A stretch of DNA of 64,000 nt from CBDAQR01 sp965199055 (GTDB lineage: Bacteria > Pseudomonadota > Gammaproteobacteria > Pseudomonadales > Halieaceae): contig CBDAQR010000003.1 of assembly GCA_965199055.1 (NCBI GenBank), positions 434,001-498,000 on the forward strand, given 5' to 3'. The notes beneath the pieces are model-generated. The model was not told the DNA's origin and made no database searches. It was given only the letters and a program-made list of their open reading frames with translations. A program made the translations under genes and the position numbers. Within the stretch, counting starts at the first letter, position 1. Every line of letters begins with the position of its first letter. Positions 1 to 8,596 of this stretch are shown here, one piece after another.

Positions 1-1440
1 CTCGCCCGCTCGATAAGACGCGTTATCAGAAACGGCTTCTGGATCGAAAATTGTGATATCCGCAATCATACCCTCCTGCATTCGTCCACGCACGGCCATG
101 GCCTGCACCCCTGCTTTAGCCAGGTGCATGGCAGGCCAATAGCTCAGCTGCGACAGTGTATGCATCAACGAGACGCCATGCTCACGCGCCATCTTCAGAA
201 CCCGCGCATGTGTTCCGGCGGTACGCGGGTGGCCAGCGTATTCTGAGTATTCGGCGTCCCAACCAAGGCCAGATATCATCGAATCAGCACCAACGGTCAT
301 ATGGGGAACCCTGAGCCAGTGCGCCATCCATTCCTTTCGTGGCGGAATGAATAAGACAATAATGTGGCCAGGTTCTTTCTCCGCCATTTCGAGGTATTCC
401 CGCTTGCTAAGAAACTTGTCCTGGTCAGGGTCATACACCGTTTCTTCGTAGCGATAACCCATGGCTTCCCAGCTGGAGGGGCGAATAAACTCTGCACCTA
501 TCGCCGTCGAACCCGCAGCGTACGGATAGTATTCCGACCACATGTTCAACCCATGTGATCTCGCTAGCTGAAGCTTCTCCTCTATCTCCCACCAACCATA
601 GTCGTTGTTGTGCTGATAAAGCAGTGGGGCTTCGAGCAACATCGCGTTGGTAAACACCTCAGCAAAGCCCATTTGCGCCTCTACCGGGGTCTGCGACGAC
701 GGATGAAAGCGCGCGTGAACGGCGGTCAAACGTCCATAACGAGCCGCCGTGCGCTGTGCTTCGAACATTTCGTACGTAGTTACGCCAGTACGCATATAGC
801 CAACGGTGGAGCCCACGCCGAGAGCCCCTTGCTGTAGCACCTCATCTAACAAACGCATAATCTGGTTCATTTGCGCGTTCGAACTACGGGCGACCGACCA
901 GCCATCGGTGCCATCCTCTGCAGCCTTATTGCGCATTTCGAAGGCCTGGGTGGCGTCGCGCGGGCCGTCTACCATGAGCCCATCGTGAACAATCATTCTG
1001 GCGCCCTCATGACTCACCGACGTACCATAGTTGATTGGCCAACGCCCCCGCTTCTGTTGATACCACTGCGCGACATCCAGGGCGCCCCACTCCAGATCCA
1101 TTCCGGTGGTCACGCCATCACGCATTGCCATCTTTACAGCCAGGTCGTCGAGCGCATGGAAATGCGTGTCGATAAAACCCGCGCTCACCACGAGCCCGCT
1201 AGCATCGATGCTACGGGCACCTTGAAGTTGCTCAGATGTAATGCGATCAATGAACCCGTTTCGCACGCCTATATTGGCGATCTGGTCAAAACCGGTCTCA
1301 GGATCAATGACACGACCATTGCTGATGACAAGGTCATAGGCTTGATCAGAGGATCGCGCGGACTCTGACACTAAGCAAAACACCAGGATCAAGCTAAGTG
1401 ATAAAAGATTTATGCTTTGATTTGATCCTGTTCCGATCAT
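1..1440 (-). CDS. Secreted amidohydrolase, D-aminoacylase-like (3' end outside window)
   Basis: The minus strand is open from an ATG at 1438-1440 to the left edge without a stop, about 480 codons, so the C-terminus is missing. Residues 10-30 form a hydrophobic N-terminal segment, probably a signal peptide or anchor. The mature part begins with the amidohydrolase beta-sandwich pattern (YDLVISNGRVIDPETG), followed by the metal-binding H-x-H of F-I-D-T-H-F-H at residues 93 and 95. The segment GMIADITIFDP near the window edge is the typical C-terminal strand of the fold. The family includes N-acyl-D-amino-acid deacylases and related hydrolases; the substrate cannot be read from sequence. The ATG overlaps the stop of the upstream AraC gene as ATGA (1437-1440), so the two are probably translationally coupled. 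Family assignment is solid; D-aminoacylase activity is inference. Confidence 0.85.
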   Translation of the reverse strand, partial: MIGTGSNQSINLLSLSLILVFCLVSESARSSDQAYDLVISNGRVIDPETGFDQIANIGVRNGFIDRITSEQLQGARSIDASGLVVSAGFIDTHFHALDDLAVKMAMRDGVTTGMDLEWGALDVAQWYQQKRGRWPINYGTSVSHEGARMIVHDGLMVDGPRDATQAFEMRNKAAEDGTDGWSVARSSNAQMNQIMRLLDEVLQQGALGVGSTVGYMRTGVTTYEMFEAQRTAARYGRLTAVHARFHPSSQTPVEAQMGFAEVFTNAMLLEAPLLYQHNNDYGWWEIEEKLQLARSHGLNMWSEYYPYAAGSTAIGAEFIRPSSWEAMGYRYEETVYDPDQDKFLSKREYLEMAEKEPGHIIVLFIPPRKEWMAHWLRVPHMTVGADSMISGLGWDAEYSEYAGHPRTAGTHARVLKMAREHGVSLMHTLSQLSYWPAMHLAKAGVQAMAVRGRMQEGMIADITIFDPEAVSDNASYRAGE

Positions 1441-2459
1441 GAATGCGTCCCCATTTGTTGATCGCGCCAGGCTGATGGCGATAAGCCCGTCGCCTCGCTA
1501 AAGCCCCGGGAAAATGCAGCCAGCGAGCTGCAGCCCAGTAGTTGCGCGAGCTCTGTTAGCTCTATTGATGAATTCAGCAAGAAGTGCTCTGCCGTTGACA
1601 ACCTTGCTCGCTGCAAGAGCGCTTTAAACGTGGTGCCCTCGTCGGCAAGCGCACGCTGCAGCGCCTTGGGGTGCAAACCCATCTGTTGTGCGATGATGAC
1701 AAGAGAGCTTCTACCCGTGTCCAGTGACTGACAGATCAGCCGTGTAACCTGTTCGGGTAGGGAGTCTTCCAGTCGGTTTCCCATATTCTCTACGTGAGCA
1801 CACATTAGCGCGTGCAGCTCTGCATCAAAGGTTTCCAATGGCCTGGTCAGATCGGCTTGCCGTAGCTGGAAACCATTGAATGGCTGGGAAAAATAGACGG
1901 GGGCACCAAAAAAACGTTTGAACTGCTGAAGCTCAGCCGGCTGCGACTGCGTAAAGTAAACCGCTTCAGGACTCCAGTCCGGACCCTGCAGCGCTTTGAG
2001 TAAACGATAATACTGGCCCAGCGATGTCATCTGCATCTGCTGCATGCGGCCCGGGATAGGATGCAAATCGATCCGCACCACCCTGACCACGGCACCATCA
2101 ACCTGCAAGGACCAGCTCGTGGCCTGGGTCATCGTCGAGAGGTATTTGTGGCCCACTTCCAGCGCCACCCGCAAATTTGGTGCAGTCTTAATCACCTGAT
2201 TCAGAACCCCAAACCCCAATGCCGGTCGATGCTTCGCCAAAAGTAGCCCGAAATGCGGGCAGCTGTATTCATCTGCAAGGTATTCGATGAAATTCAGCAA
2301 CTGGGTCTGGGAAATGTAGCCTTCAAACCCCTCAAGAATCTCCGCCCCGAGACCGAAGCTACGCAACTCTCTCGCTATGGGAATACCAAGTTCCTCCGCG
2401 GCTGCCTCAAGACCCAGCAGGTTGAGTGTCGATACCAGGATCGAATCATGATCTGACAT
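1437..2459 (-). CDS. AraC-family transcriptional regulator
   Basis: A 340-aa protein with an N-terminal arabinose-binding-like sensor region (about residues 20-205, PF12625 type) and a C-terminal pair of helix-turn-helix motifs (about 240-335), ending with ELTELAQLLGCSSLAAFSRGF and T-G-L-S-P-S, the usual AraC signature region. It is a cytoplasmic DNA-binding activator or repressor. A GCGGAGC ribosome-binding site precedes the ATG. It is divergent from the TonB receptor gene at 2642 and overlaps the amidohydrolase gene downstream by 4 bp, so it most likely controls both this locus and the divergent transport/catabolic genes. Two direct repeats in the shared promoter are its probable operator. 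The ligand is unknown. Confidence 0.93.
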   Translation of the reverse strand: MSDHDSILVSTLNLLGLEAAAEELGIPIARELRSFGLGAEILEGFEGYISQTQLLNFIEYLADEYSCPHFGLLLAKHRPALGFGVLNQVIKTAPNLRVALEVGHKYLSTMTQATSWSLQVDGAVVRVVRIDLHPIPGRMQQMQMTSLGQYYRLLKALQGPDWSPEAVYFTQSQPAELQQFKRFFGAPVYFSQPFNGFQLRQADLTRPLETFDAELHALMCAHVENMGNRLEDSLPEQVTRLICQSLDTGRSSLVIIAQQMGLHPKALQRALADEGTTFKALLQRARLSTAEHFLLNSSIELTELAQLLGCSSLAAFSRGFSEATGLSPSAWRDQQMGTHS

Positions 2460-2495
2460 AGCAAGCTCCGCAAAGAGTTTCGCGCGTTGTCTTCA

Positions 2496-2528
2496 AATGT
2501 AAAGCGTTTGTCCTCTAATGTTAAGCGT
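2496..2528. promoter_or_regulatory. Direct-repeat operator, probably for AraC regulator
   Basis: AATGTAAAGCGT at 2496-2507 and AATGTTAAGCGT at 2517-2528 match at 11 of 12 positions and start 21 bp apart, two helical turns. They lie in the 182-bp divergent region between the araC-type gene and the TonB receptor gene. Tandem half-sites on one face of the helix are the usual AraC-family binding arrangement. Binding is inferred from position and geometry. Confidence 0.6.
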
Positions 2529-2641
2529 AACTGGTTCCAAGGTATTAGATTGCCCAGCATAGAAATCGTCCAAGCCCTGTCACGCGCAGCGACGATAAAA
2601 GGATAATGATAATCGGGCTGTGCCCACAGAGGACTCTCACC

Positions 2642-4861
2642 ATGAAGAACAAAATGTCATTACACGTTGGACTAGCCCTGGCAGCCCTTACGCCCACAAC
2701 AGCGCTGGCACAACAAACTCAGAGCTTTGTACTCGAAGAGATAGTGGTCACCGCGCAAAAGCGTACCGAGCGTGTGCAGGACGTGCCGATCTCTGTGCAG
2801 GTATTCACCGACCAAGCGATTGAGCGACTGGGCGCGAGAACGCTCAGCGATCTGGGTACCGCCACCCCTTCACTGGTGTTTGGCGGCCTTGGCAAAGGTA
2901 GCCAGCAACAGATGGGACTGCGCGGAGTGGTCGACTTTGCCCGTAACGTAGGCATCGATAGCCGCATGGGTGTCTACATTGATGGCGTATTCCAGGGCCG
3001 CAGCTATGCATCAGATGTGCCATTGCTGGGCCTCGATAGCGTGGAAGTACTCCGCGGCCCTCAGGGCACGCTGTTTGGAAGAAATACTGAAACTGGCGCC
3101 ATCAGCCTGGTGACCAAGGCCCCGTCAGACGAGTTTGAGGCTCGACTCGGCGCGGAGGCAGGTCGAGACAGCCTCTTCGCAGGCCGCGCTTACATTAACG
3201 GTCCTATCAGCGAAAGGTTAAGCGGCTCCTTCTCAGCGTCCTATGAGGAGGCCGAAGGTTACTACGACAACAAAACCCTCAATGAAGACATGGGCGATTG
3301 GGATACCACCGCTGTTCGCGGCCAGCTTCGGTTCGATGCGACCGATAATCTGGATGTGACCCTCGCCGCTGATTACTTTGAGAAAAATAGTGAGGTACCG
3401 ATTGCCGTCAACGCGGAACTAGACCCCTTCGCAAGCTATCAGAGCTTCGTACCCAGCGATGATTCAAAGGGATATGGCTATGCCTTAACGGCGAATTACG
3501 CTTTCGACAACGACTATACCCTAACCTCCATCAGCGCATTCCGTCATGCGGAGTTTGAAACCTTCGCCGATGATGACTACGTCGCTCCCAACATCCTTGC
3601 TGTGGACTTCGATGAGGATGCCGATCAATTTTCACAAGAGCTTCGCCTGGTATCGCCCCAGGGAGACAGCTTCGACTGGGTGGCCGGGCTGTACTACTTC
3701 ACCAGCGACCTGGAGACAGACCGTAAGCTCTTTGCTTACCCCGCTTTTTATGAGCTGGTTGTCGGTCCGCCCCTGGATCAGTTTGCGGAACCGCTGACGG
3801 GCTACACCACGGTGCCGGCAGAAGTTAACACCGACATGTACTCGGCCTATCTGCACGGCAACTATCGCTTTACCGAAAAGCTCGAGCTAACCGCGGGTGT
3901 GCGTTACACCTATGAGGAAAAAGACGTCGACTGGCAGCAATTCAACGTGCAAACAGACCCCGAAACGGCCGCGGCTCTGGAAGAGGCAACAGGCGCGCCA
4001 CTGACCCAAGCGCCCTATGGCCTTATTGGTGCGATCAACTACGACCCGGTCAAAGAAGATTGGGATGACGATGACTGGTCACCGACTGTCGGTCTGAACT
4101 ATTTCATCAATGACGATGTGATGTTGTACGGAAAGTACGCGCGCGGCTACAAGAGCGGGGGCTGGAACGCAGACTTTATGACTGCAGGACTGGAGTATTT
4201 CGCTTACGACTCTGAATCCGTAGATAGCTTCGAACTCGGTATAAAGTCCACACTGTTTGAAGACAGCCTGCGCTTCAATCTCGCGGTCTATCACGCCGAG
4301 TATGACGACTACCAGGTCTTCCAGCGCGTGTTCAACTCCAGCGGCAACCCGTCGATTCAGCTTACCAATGCCGGTGAGGTGACCACGGATGGCGTCGAGT
4401 TGGAAACCACATGGGTCCCGATGGAGCGTTTACAGTTCACGCTTAACGCGTCCTATCTCGACACCGAGTATGACACCTTCATCAACCAGGATGGCGGCGA
4501 CTTCAGTGGCAACGAGCTGCCTTTCGCGCCCGAATGGAGTGCCTATGTTGGGGCTCAATACATTCTGCCCATCGGCCAAAGCGGAGACCTCGCGCTTAAC
4601 CTGGATTGGAGTTATACCGACGAGCAGTATACCGACCCCGCCAATACCGCCGGTGACTTGCTGGACTCATACGATATAGTCAATGCTCGCCTCACCTACA
4701 CGCCTACCAGTGAGCAATGGGATGTCGCCATCTGGGGCAAAAACCTCGCCGACGAGGAGTACCAGAAGAACAGTAACATCAACTTTCTGGGAACGCCGCG
4801 CTTCGTCTGGGGCGAACGTCTAAGCTACGGCGTCAGCTTCAACATGTACTTCGGCAACTGA
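2642..4861 (+). CDS. TonB-dependent outer membrane receptor
   Basis: A 739-aa receptor. The ATG at 2642 is preferred over an in-frame start at 2606 because it gives a clean signal peptide (MKNKMSLHVGLALAAL...TALAQQ) and has an AGAGGAC site upstream. The mature N-terminus carries the TonB box region (LEEIVVTAQKR), then a plug domain (about residues 45-160, with V-E-V-L-R-G-P-Q-G-T-L-F-G-R-N) and a 22-strand barrel ending in aromatic C-terminal F-N-M-Y-F-G-N. It should import a ligand across the outer membrane with TonB energy. It shares a promoter region with the AraC gene and heads the rightward catabolic cluster, so the ligand is probably the substrate of those enzymes rather than iron; this is inference. 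Confidence 0.93.
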   Translation: MKNKMSLHVGLALAALTPTTALAQQTQSFVLEEIVVTAQKRTERVQDVPISVQVFTDQAIERLGARTLSDLGTATPSLVFGGLGKGSQQQMGLRGVVDFARNVGIDSRMGVYIDGVFQGRSYASDVPLLGLDSVEVLRGPQGTLFGRNTETGAISLVTKAPSDEFEARLGAEAGRDSLFAGRAYINGPISERLSGSFSASYEEAEGYYDNKTLNEDMGDWDTTAVRGQLRFDATDNLDVTLAADYFEKNSEVPIAVNAELDPFASYQSFVPSDDSKGYGYALTANYAFDNDYTLTSISAFRHAEFETFADDDYVAPNILAVDFDEDADQFSQELRLVSPQGDSFDWVAGLYYFTSDLETDRKLFAYPAFYELVVGPPLDQFAEPLTGYTTVPAEVNTDMYSAYLHGNYRFTEKLELTAGVRYTYEEKDVDWQQFNVQTDPETAAALEEATGAPLTQAPYGLIGAINYDPVKEDWDDDDWSPTVGLNYFINDDVMLYGKYARGYKSGGWNADFMTAGLEYFAYDSESVDSFELGIKSTLFEDSLRFNLAVYHAEYDDYQVFQRVFNSSGNPSIQLTNAGEVTTDGVELETTWVPMERLQFTLNASYLDTEYDTFINQDGGDFSGNELPFAPEWSAYVGAQYILPIGQSGDLALNLDWSYTDEQYTDPANTAGDLLDSYDIVNARLTYTPTSEQWDVAIWGKNLADEEYQKNSNINFLGTPRFVWGERLSYGVSFNMYFGN

Positions 4862-4877
4862 TCTCGAGTGGGTGCCT

Positions 4878-4902
4878 GGGCTGCTTCGGCAGCCCTTTTT
4901 TT
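4878..4902 (+). terminator. Rho-independent terminator after TonB receptor gene
   Basis: GGGCTGC-TTCG-GCAGCCC (4878-4895) forms a 7-bp GC-rich stem with a UUCG-type tetraloop followed by seven T residues. It sits 16 bp after the receptor stop and before the dipeptidase ribosome-binding site. It would lower expression of the downstream enzymes relative to the receptor. Confidence 0.85.
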
Positions 4903-4925
4903 CTCTCCACAAAAGGAAAGGAAGG

Positions 4926-6062
4926 ATGGAAGAGCGCGCAGGCCTAACCCGTCGGCAGATGATAAGCGCTATTGCCGCAGCCGCTTTACCCGGTGCAAAC
5001 ACAGCAACAACGAACGATGACGCCATTGCACGAGCCAGGGCCCTCATAGCCAATACGACTGTTGTCGATATCCACAACCACTTTGGCCTTTGGCAGACCA
5101 AAGGGCTACTAGCGGTTGACCCCGTGGGCAAGTACACGGGCGACACCGTTCTGACATCGATAATCCGCGAACATCTGGATGCCGGCATCAATTGCACATA
5201 CCTGGACACCGTCAGTGATATTGCCCGCACACGGCTTGGTAGGCCCGGCAGCATGGACCGCGCCTTCTGCGGGGATGAAGCATGGCTGGAGTATCTGAGG
5301 CAGATGGCAGAGATCCGCGGAATGCTGGACAGGTTCCCGCTAGCGGTCGCTTCGCACGCAGACGATATCGCGCCCATAAACGCAGCTGGAAAAATGGCAT
5401 GCTTTCTTTCAACAGAGGGCGGCCACATGATCGACACCGATATCTCGAGGCTTGAGATACTTTACCGGGACGGCTTGAGGCGCTTCCAACCCATGCACTA
5501 TGTGCAGACCGCCCTTGGTGACAACCAGACTGATCCCCCTGTCTTTGGCGGGCTATCGGATATCGGCAAGGCAGCGATCGCGCTGGCGAACGAACTGGGC
5601 ATGATTATCGATGTCGCTCACGGCACTCGCGCCGTCGTCGAGCAGGTACTCGATCTGGTCGGCGACAAGCCTGTGGTGCTGTCTCATACCATGCTCGCAT
5701 ACCATTCATCCAGGTTCGGTGAGTATCGCAAGACCCGAACTCGCTGGATTGATACGGACCATGCTCGTCTCATCGCTGATTCCGGCGGCATCATCGGCAC
5801 ATTCCCAGTCATGGCACCCTGGGGTGTAGATACGCTAGACGCGTTTATCGAGGCGCTCGCGCGACTCGTCGATGTGGTTGGCATTGATCACGTTGCGTGG
5901 GCGACCGATCTTATTCAGCGCGCCCGGCCGAGTTTCCTACGCGATTATCGACAGTTCGATGAACTGTGCGCGCAAATGCTAAGTAGCGGCTTCACCGAAT
6001 CTGATGTACGCAAGTTTATTGGCGAAAATGCTATTCGAGTGCACCGCGCGGTGGTTGGATAA
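4926..6062 (+). CDS. Membrane-dipeptidase-like hydrolase (peptidase M19)
   Basis: A 378-aa protein of the M19 renal/membrane dipeptidase family, zinc enzymes that cleave dipeptides, often with a D-residue at the C-terminal side. The ATG at 4926 follows a strong AAAGGAAAGGAAGG site; an earlier in-frame GTG at 4872 lies before the terminator hairpin. The N-terminus (LTRRQMISAIAAAALPG) resembles a Tat signal, suggesting periplasmic location. Visible metal-site elements are H50-x-H52 (V-D-I-H-N-H), E in S-T-E-G-G-H, H in V-L-S-H-T, and D in W-A-T-D. Classical M19 enzymes have H-x-D at the first motif, so H-x-H is a departure. It ends directly against the next gene's ATG. Substrate is unknown. Confidence 0.85.
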   Translation: MEERAGLTRRQMISAIAAAALPGANTATTNDDAIARARALIANTTVVDIHNHFGLWQTKGLLAVDPVGKYTGDTVLTSIIREHLDAGINCTYLDTVSDIARTRLGRPGSMDRAFCGDEAWLEYLRQMAEIRGMLDRFPLAVASHADDIAPINAAGKMACFLSTEGGHMIDTDISRLEILYRDGLRRFQPMHYVQTALGDNQTDPPVFGGLSDIGKAAIALANELGMIIDVAHGTRAVVEQVLDLVGDKPVVLSHTMLAYHSSRFGEYRKTRTRWIDTDHARLIADSGGIIGTFPVMAPWGVDTLDAFIEALARLVDVVGIDHVAWATDLIQRARPSFLRDYRQFDELCAQMLSSGFTESDVRKFIGENAIRVHRAVVG

Positions 6063-7007
6063 ATGAATTCTCAGCTACCTGACATTTTGGCAAAGCTCAA
6101 ACTGCCCGCTATACAGGCACCCATGTTTCGTGTCTCTGGTCCAGAAATGGTCATCGCGGCATGTCGGGCCGGCATCATAGGCAGCTTCCCTACCCAGAAT
6201 GCGGTGCACAGTGAAGAACTGAATTCCTGGATGACACAGATATCTACCGTCTGTGAAGAGGAAAACCTGCCCTGGGCGGCAAATTTGGTTTCTCATCCCA
6301 GCTACAAACGATTTGAAAGTGACTTTGCATGCATCCTCACACATCGTCCACCGATCCTCATAACAGCGTTGGGCAGTCCATCTGCCATCGTAAAATCGGT
6401 GCTGGATTATGGAGGCACGGTGCTGGCAGATGTATCCAGCAGCGAGCACGCAAGAAAAGCTGTGGACAACGGCGTAGACGGACTCGTTTTACTATGCAGC
6501 GGAGCGGGTGGATATACCGGATCACTTTCTCCATTTGGCTTCATGGAGGAGGTACGCGCGTTCTTCAATGGCCCTGTTGTTTTGGCCGGCGCCATAGCCA
6601 GTGGCAGATCTATCCGGGCTGCGCAGCATCTGGGTGCCGATGCCTGTTACCTGGGGACTCGCTTTCTGGCGACCGAGGAGAGCCGAGCAACGCGGTCCAA
6701 CAAGGCAATGTTGGTAAACAGCAGTGCACGCGACTTGTTAGTGACCGACGCCATCAGCGGCGCACCCGTCAGTTGGCTTAGACAGTCACTGGAGGCACGC
6801 GGCGTTAATCCTTCACACATTGAAAAAGCCACGACCCTCGATCTGCAAGACCAGTTTACCAACGAACGCTGGCACCACCTCTGGTCCGCAGGTCAGGGTG
6901 TGTCACGCGTTCGAAAGGTTGAGCAGATGGCAGACGCGGTCGCTCAACTTACGGATGAATACAGACAAGCTTTACGGGATGAACACTTAGTTCCCGTATA
7001 CGGATAA
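6063..7007 (+). CDS. Nitronate monooxygenase-like FMN protein, altered active site
   Basis: A 314-aa TIM-barrel flavoprotein of the nitronate monooxygenase/2-nitropropane dioxygenase group. FMN phosphate-binding elements are visible (VVLAGAIASGRSIRAAQHLGAD, then YLGTRFLATEES). The position normally held by the catalytic histidine in A-G-G-H-x-G is tyrosine here (G-A-G-G-Y-T-G, Y151), so it may not act on nitronates. The start codon follows the dipeptidase stop with no gap, and the synthetase gene follows 16 nt later, so it belongs to the same operon. Related proteins include enoyl-ACP reductase FabK and other NAD(P)H-dependent flavin oxidoreductases; the reaction here is unassigned. Confidence 0.82.
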   Translation: MNSQLPDILAKLKLPAIQAPMFRVSGPEMVIAACRAGIIGSFPTQNAVHSEELNSWMTQISTVCEEENLPWAANLVSHPSYKRFESDFACILTHRPPILITALGSPSAIVKSVLDYGGTVLADVSSSEHARKAVDNGVDGLVLLCSGAGGYTGSLSPFGFMEEVRAFFNGPVVLAGAIASGRSIRAAQHLGADACYLGTRFLATEESRATRSNKAMLVNSSARDLLVTDAISGAPVSWLRQSLEARGVNPSHIEKATTLDLQDQFTNERWHHLWSAGQGVSRVRKVEQMADAVAQLTDEYRQALRDEHLVPVYG

Positions 7008-7023
7008 GAAAAGGAATGAACAC

Positions 7024-8583
7024 ATGAAGATTCAGTTAATCACCGAGCAGTTTGACAACAGCGCCCAGCGCTACCCTCACCGGCTGGCGTTCACCGGCTT
7101 CGGCGGCGACCTGAGCTACTCGGAGTCACAGCAGCTGAGCCGAAGGGTAGCCAACCGTATGCTGATGGACGGTTTCGGTAAAGGTACCCGCTTCGCGCTG
7201 CTAACCCCAAACTGCGGACTGGCGGTCACCGCCAAGATGGGAGCATTTCGTGCTGGCGCGGTCTGGTGCAATGTCAACCTGAAGAATCCGGTTGACGACA
7301 ATATAGAAGTACTTAGCCGGGGTAACTGTGAACTGGTGTTCTTCCACAGCGACACTGCTGACGTCGCTAGGCACGTGATCGATAGCGTGCCCTCTCTTCG
7401 CCTGGGCATATGCCTGGATACTGACTGCGGTCTTGGCCAGCATCTTACAGACTGGATCGGCGATGCGCCCGAAACCACACCGGATGCGGAGATTACTGCC
7501 GAGGATATTGGCATGCAGGGCTCAACCGGTGGAACCACAGGTCTACCCAAGCTAACGCAAAATCCACACGCCATGATTGGCTTATCAGGTATGGCGTTCC
7601 AGGAGTGCCTCCCTGTCGAGCCCTGCTCTCGAAACCTCGTTGTCGCGCCTATTACCCACGCCGCGGGCTTTGTCTGTATGGGCACACTCGCCGCCGGCGG
7701 CACCAATGTCATGATGGGCACTCCGGTTGTTGACGAGATCGTTGATCAGCTTCAGACCAACAAGATTTCTACGCTGTTCCTGCCGCCGACATTGGTTTAC
7801 ATGTTGCTACAACACCCGCAAATAGACGCCTGTGATTACCCGCACCTGAAATACATCATTACTATGGGGGCGCCCATAGCACCCGGCAAGATCAGAGAGG
7901 CCATCGGTGTGTTTGGCCCGGTCATGTGCCAATCGCTGGGGCAGACGGAAGCGGGCGTACCACTGACATTTATATCGCCGTCTGAAACGGCATCAGCGGC
8001 GGCCGTTGGAAAACTTTCTCATCGCCTGGCTTCTTGCGGGCGCGCCACTTGCGCAATTGATCGAATTGCCATCATGGACGATACCGGTGAGCTGGTAGCG
8101 ACCGGCGAAGCAGGCGAAATCGTGATGCAGGGGCCCGGCGTCATGAAAGGCTACCTCAACGATCCAGTCGCTACAGCGGAAGTGCAGGCTCACGGCTGGC
8201 ACCATACCGGCGATGTGGGCTATATGGATGACGAGGGTTATCTGTATATCAACGATCGAAAGCGAGACATGATCATCTCGGGTGGTTTCAACATCTTCCC
8301 GTTTGAGATCGAGCAGGTACTGCTGTCGCATCCGCTGGTGGCAGAATGTGCCGTTGTGGGCGTCGCCGATGAGAAATGGGGAGAGATGGTTACCGGTGTG
8401 GTAGAGCCGGCGGACGCCGGACGCTTTGACGAGGAGGAGCTGATTCGTTTCTGTCGGGAACGGCTGGGCAGTATGAAAGCACCGAAACGCATTCTGGCCC
8501 GAGACGCTTTGCCACGCTCTGCAGCCGGGAAGGTGCTGAAGCGCAAGATTCGTGATGAACTGAATAGCCAGATCGCTGAATAA
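7024..8583 (+). CDS. Acyl-CoA synthetase / AMP-dependent ligase
   Basis: A 519-aa member of the ANL superfamily that would activate a carboxylic acid through an acyl-adenylate to its CoA thioester in the cytoplasm. Motifs in order: P-loop Q-G-S-T-G-G-T-T-G-L-P-K (about 160-171), S-L-G-Q-T-E-A-G (A5), G-D-V-G-Y-M-D-D-E-G-Y (A7), the hinge K-R-D-M-I-I-S-G-G-F-N-I-F-P-F-E-I-E (A8), and the C-terminal catalytic lysine in R-S-A-A-G-K-V-L-K (A10). The start has an AAAAGGAA site. It sits between the flavoprotein and the YkvI-like gene. The acid is not predictable; in this context it may be a keto or carboxylic acid left after amino-acid processing. Confidence 0.9.
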   Translation: MKIQLITEQFDNSAQRYPHRLAFTGFGGDLSYSESQQLSRRVANRMLMDGFGKGTRFALLTPNCGLAVTAKMGAFRAGAVWCNVNLKNPVDDNIEVLSRGNCELVFFHSDTADVARHVIDSVPSLRLGICLDTDCGLGQHLTDWIGDAPETTPDAEITAEDIGMQGSTGGTTGLPKLTQNPHAMIGLSGMAFQECLPVEPCSRNLVVAPITHAAGFVCMGTLAAGGTNVMMGTPVVDEIVDQLQTNKISTLFLPPTLVYMLLQHPQIDACDYPHLKYIITMGAPIAPGKIREAIGVFGPVMCQSLGQTEAGVPLTFISPSETASAAAVGKLSHRLASCGRATCAIDRIAIMDDTGELVATGEAGEIVMQGPGVMKGYLNDPVATAEVQAHGWHHTGDVGYMDDEGYLYINDRKRDMIISGGFNIFPFEIEQVLLSHPLVAECAVVGVADEKWGEMVTGVVEPADAGRFDEEELIRFCRERLGSMKAPKRILARDALPRSAAGKVLKRKIRDELNSQIAE

Positions 8584-8596
8584 GACTTCTGCAATC

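Noticed and set aside
871..1368. 165-codon plus-strand frame near the left edge
   Set aside because: The minus strand here is a continuous amidohydrolase gene running off the window with clear motifs, so the plus-strand frame is a shadow.
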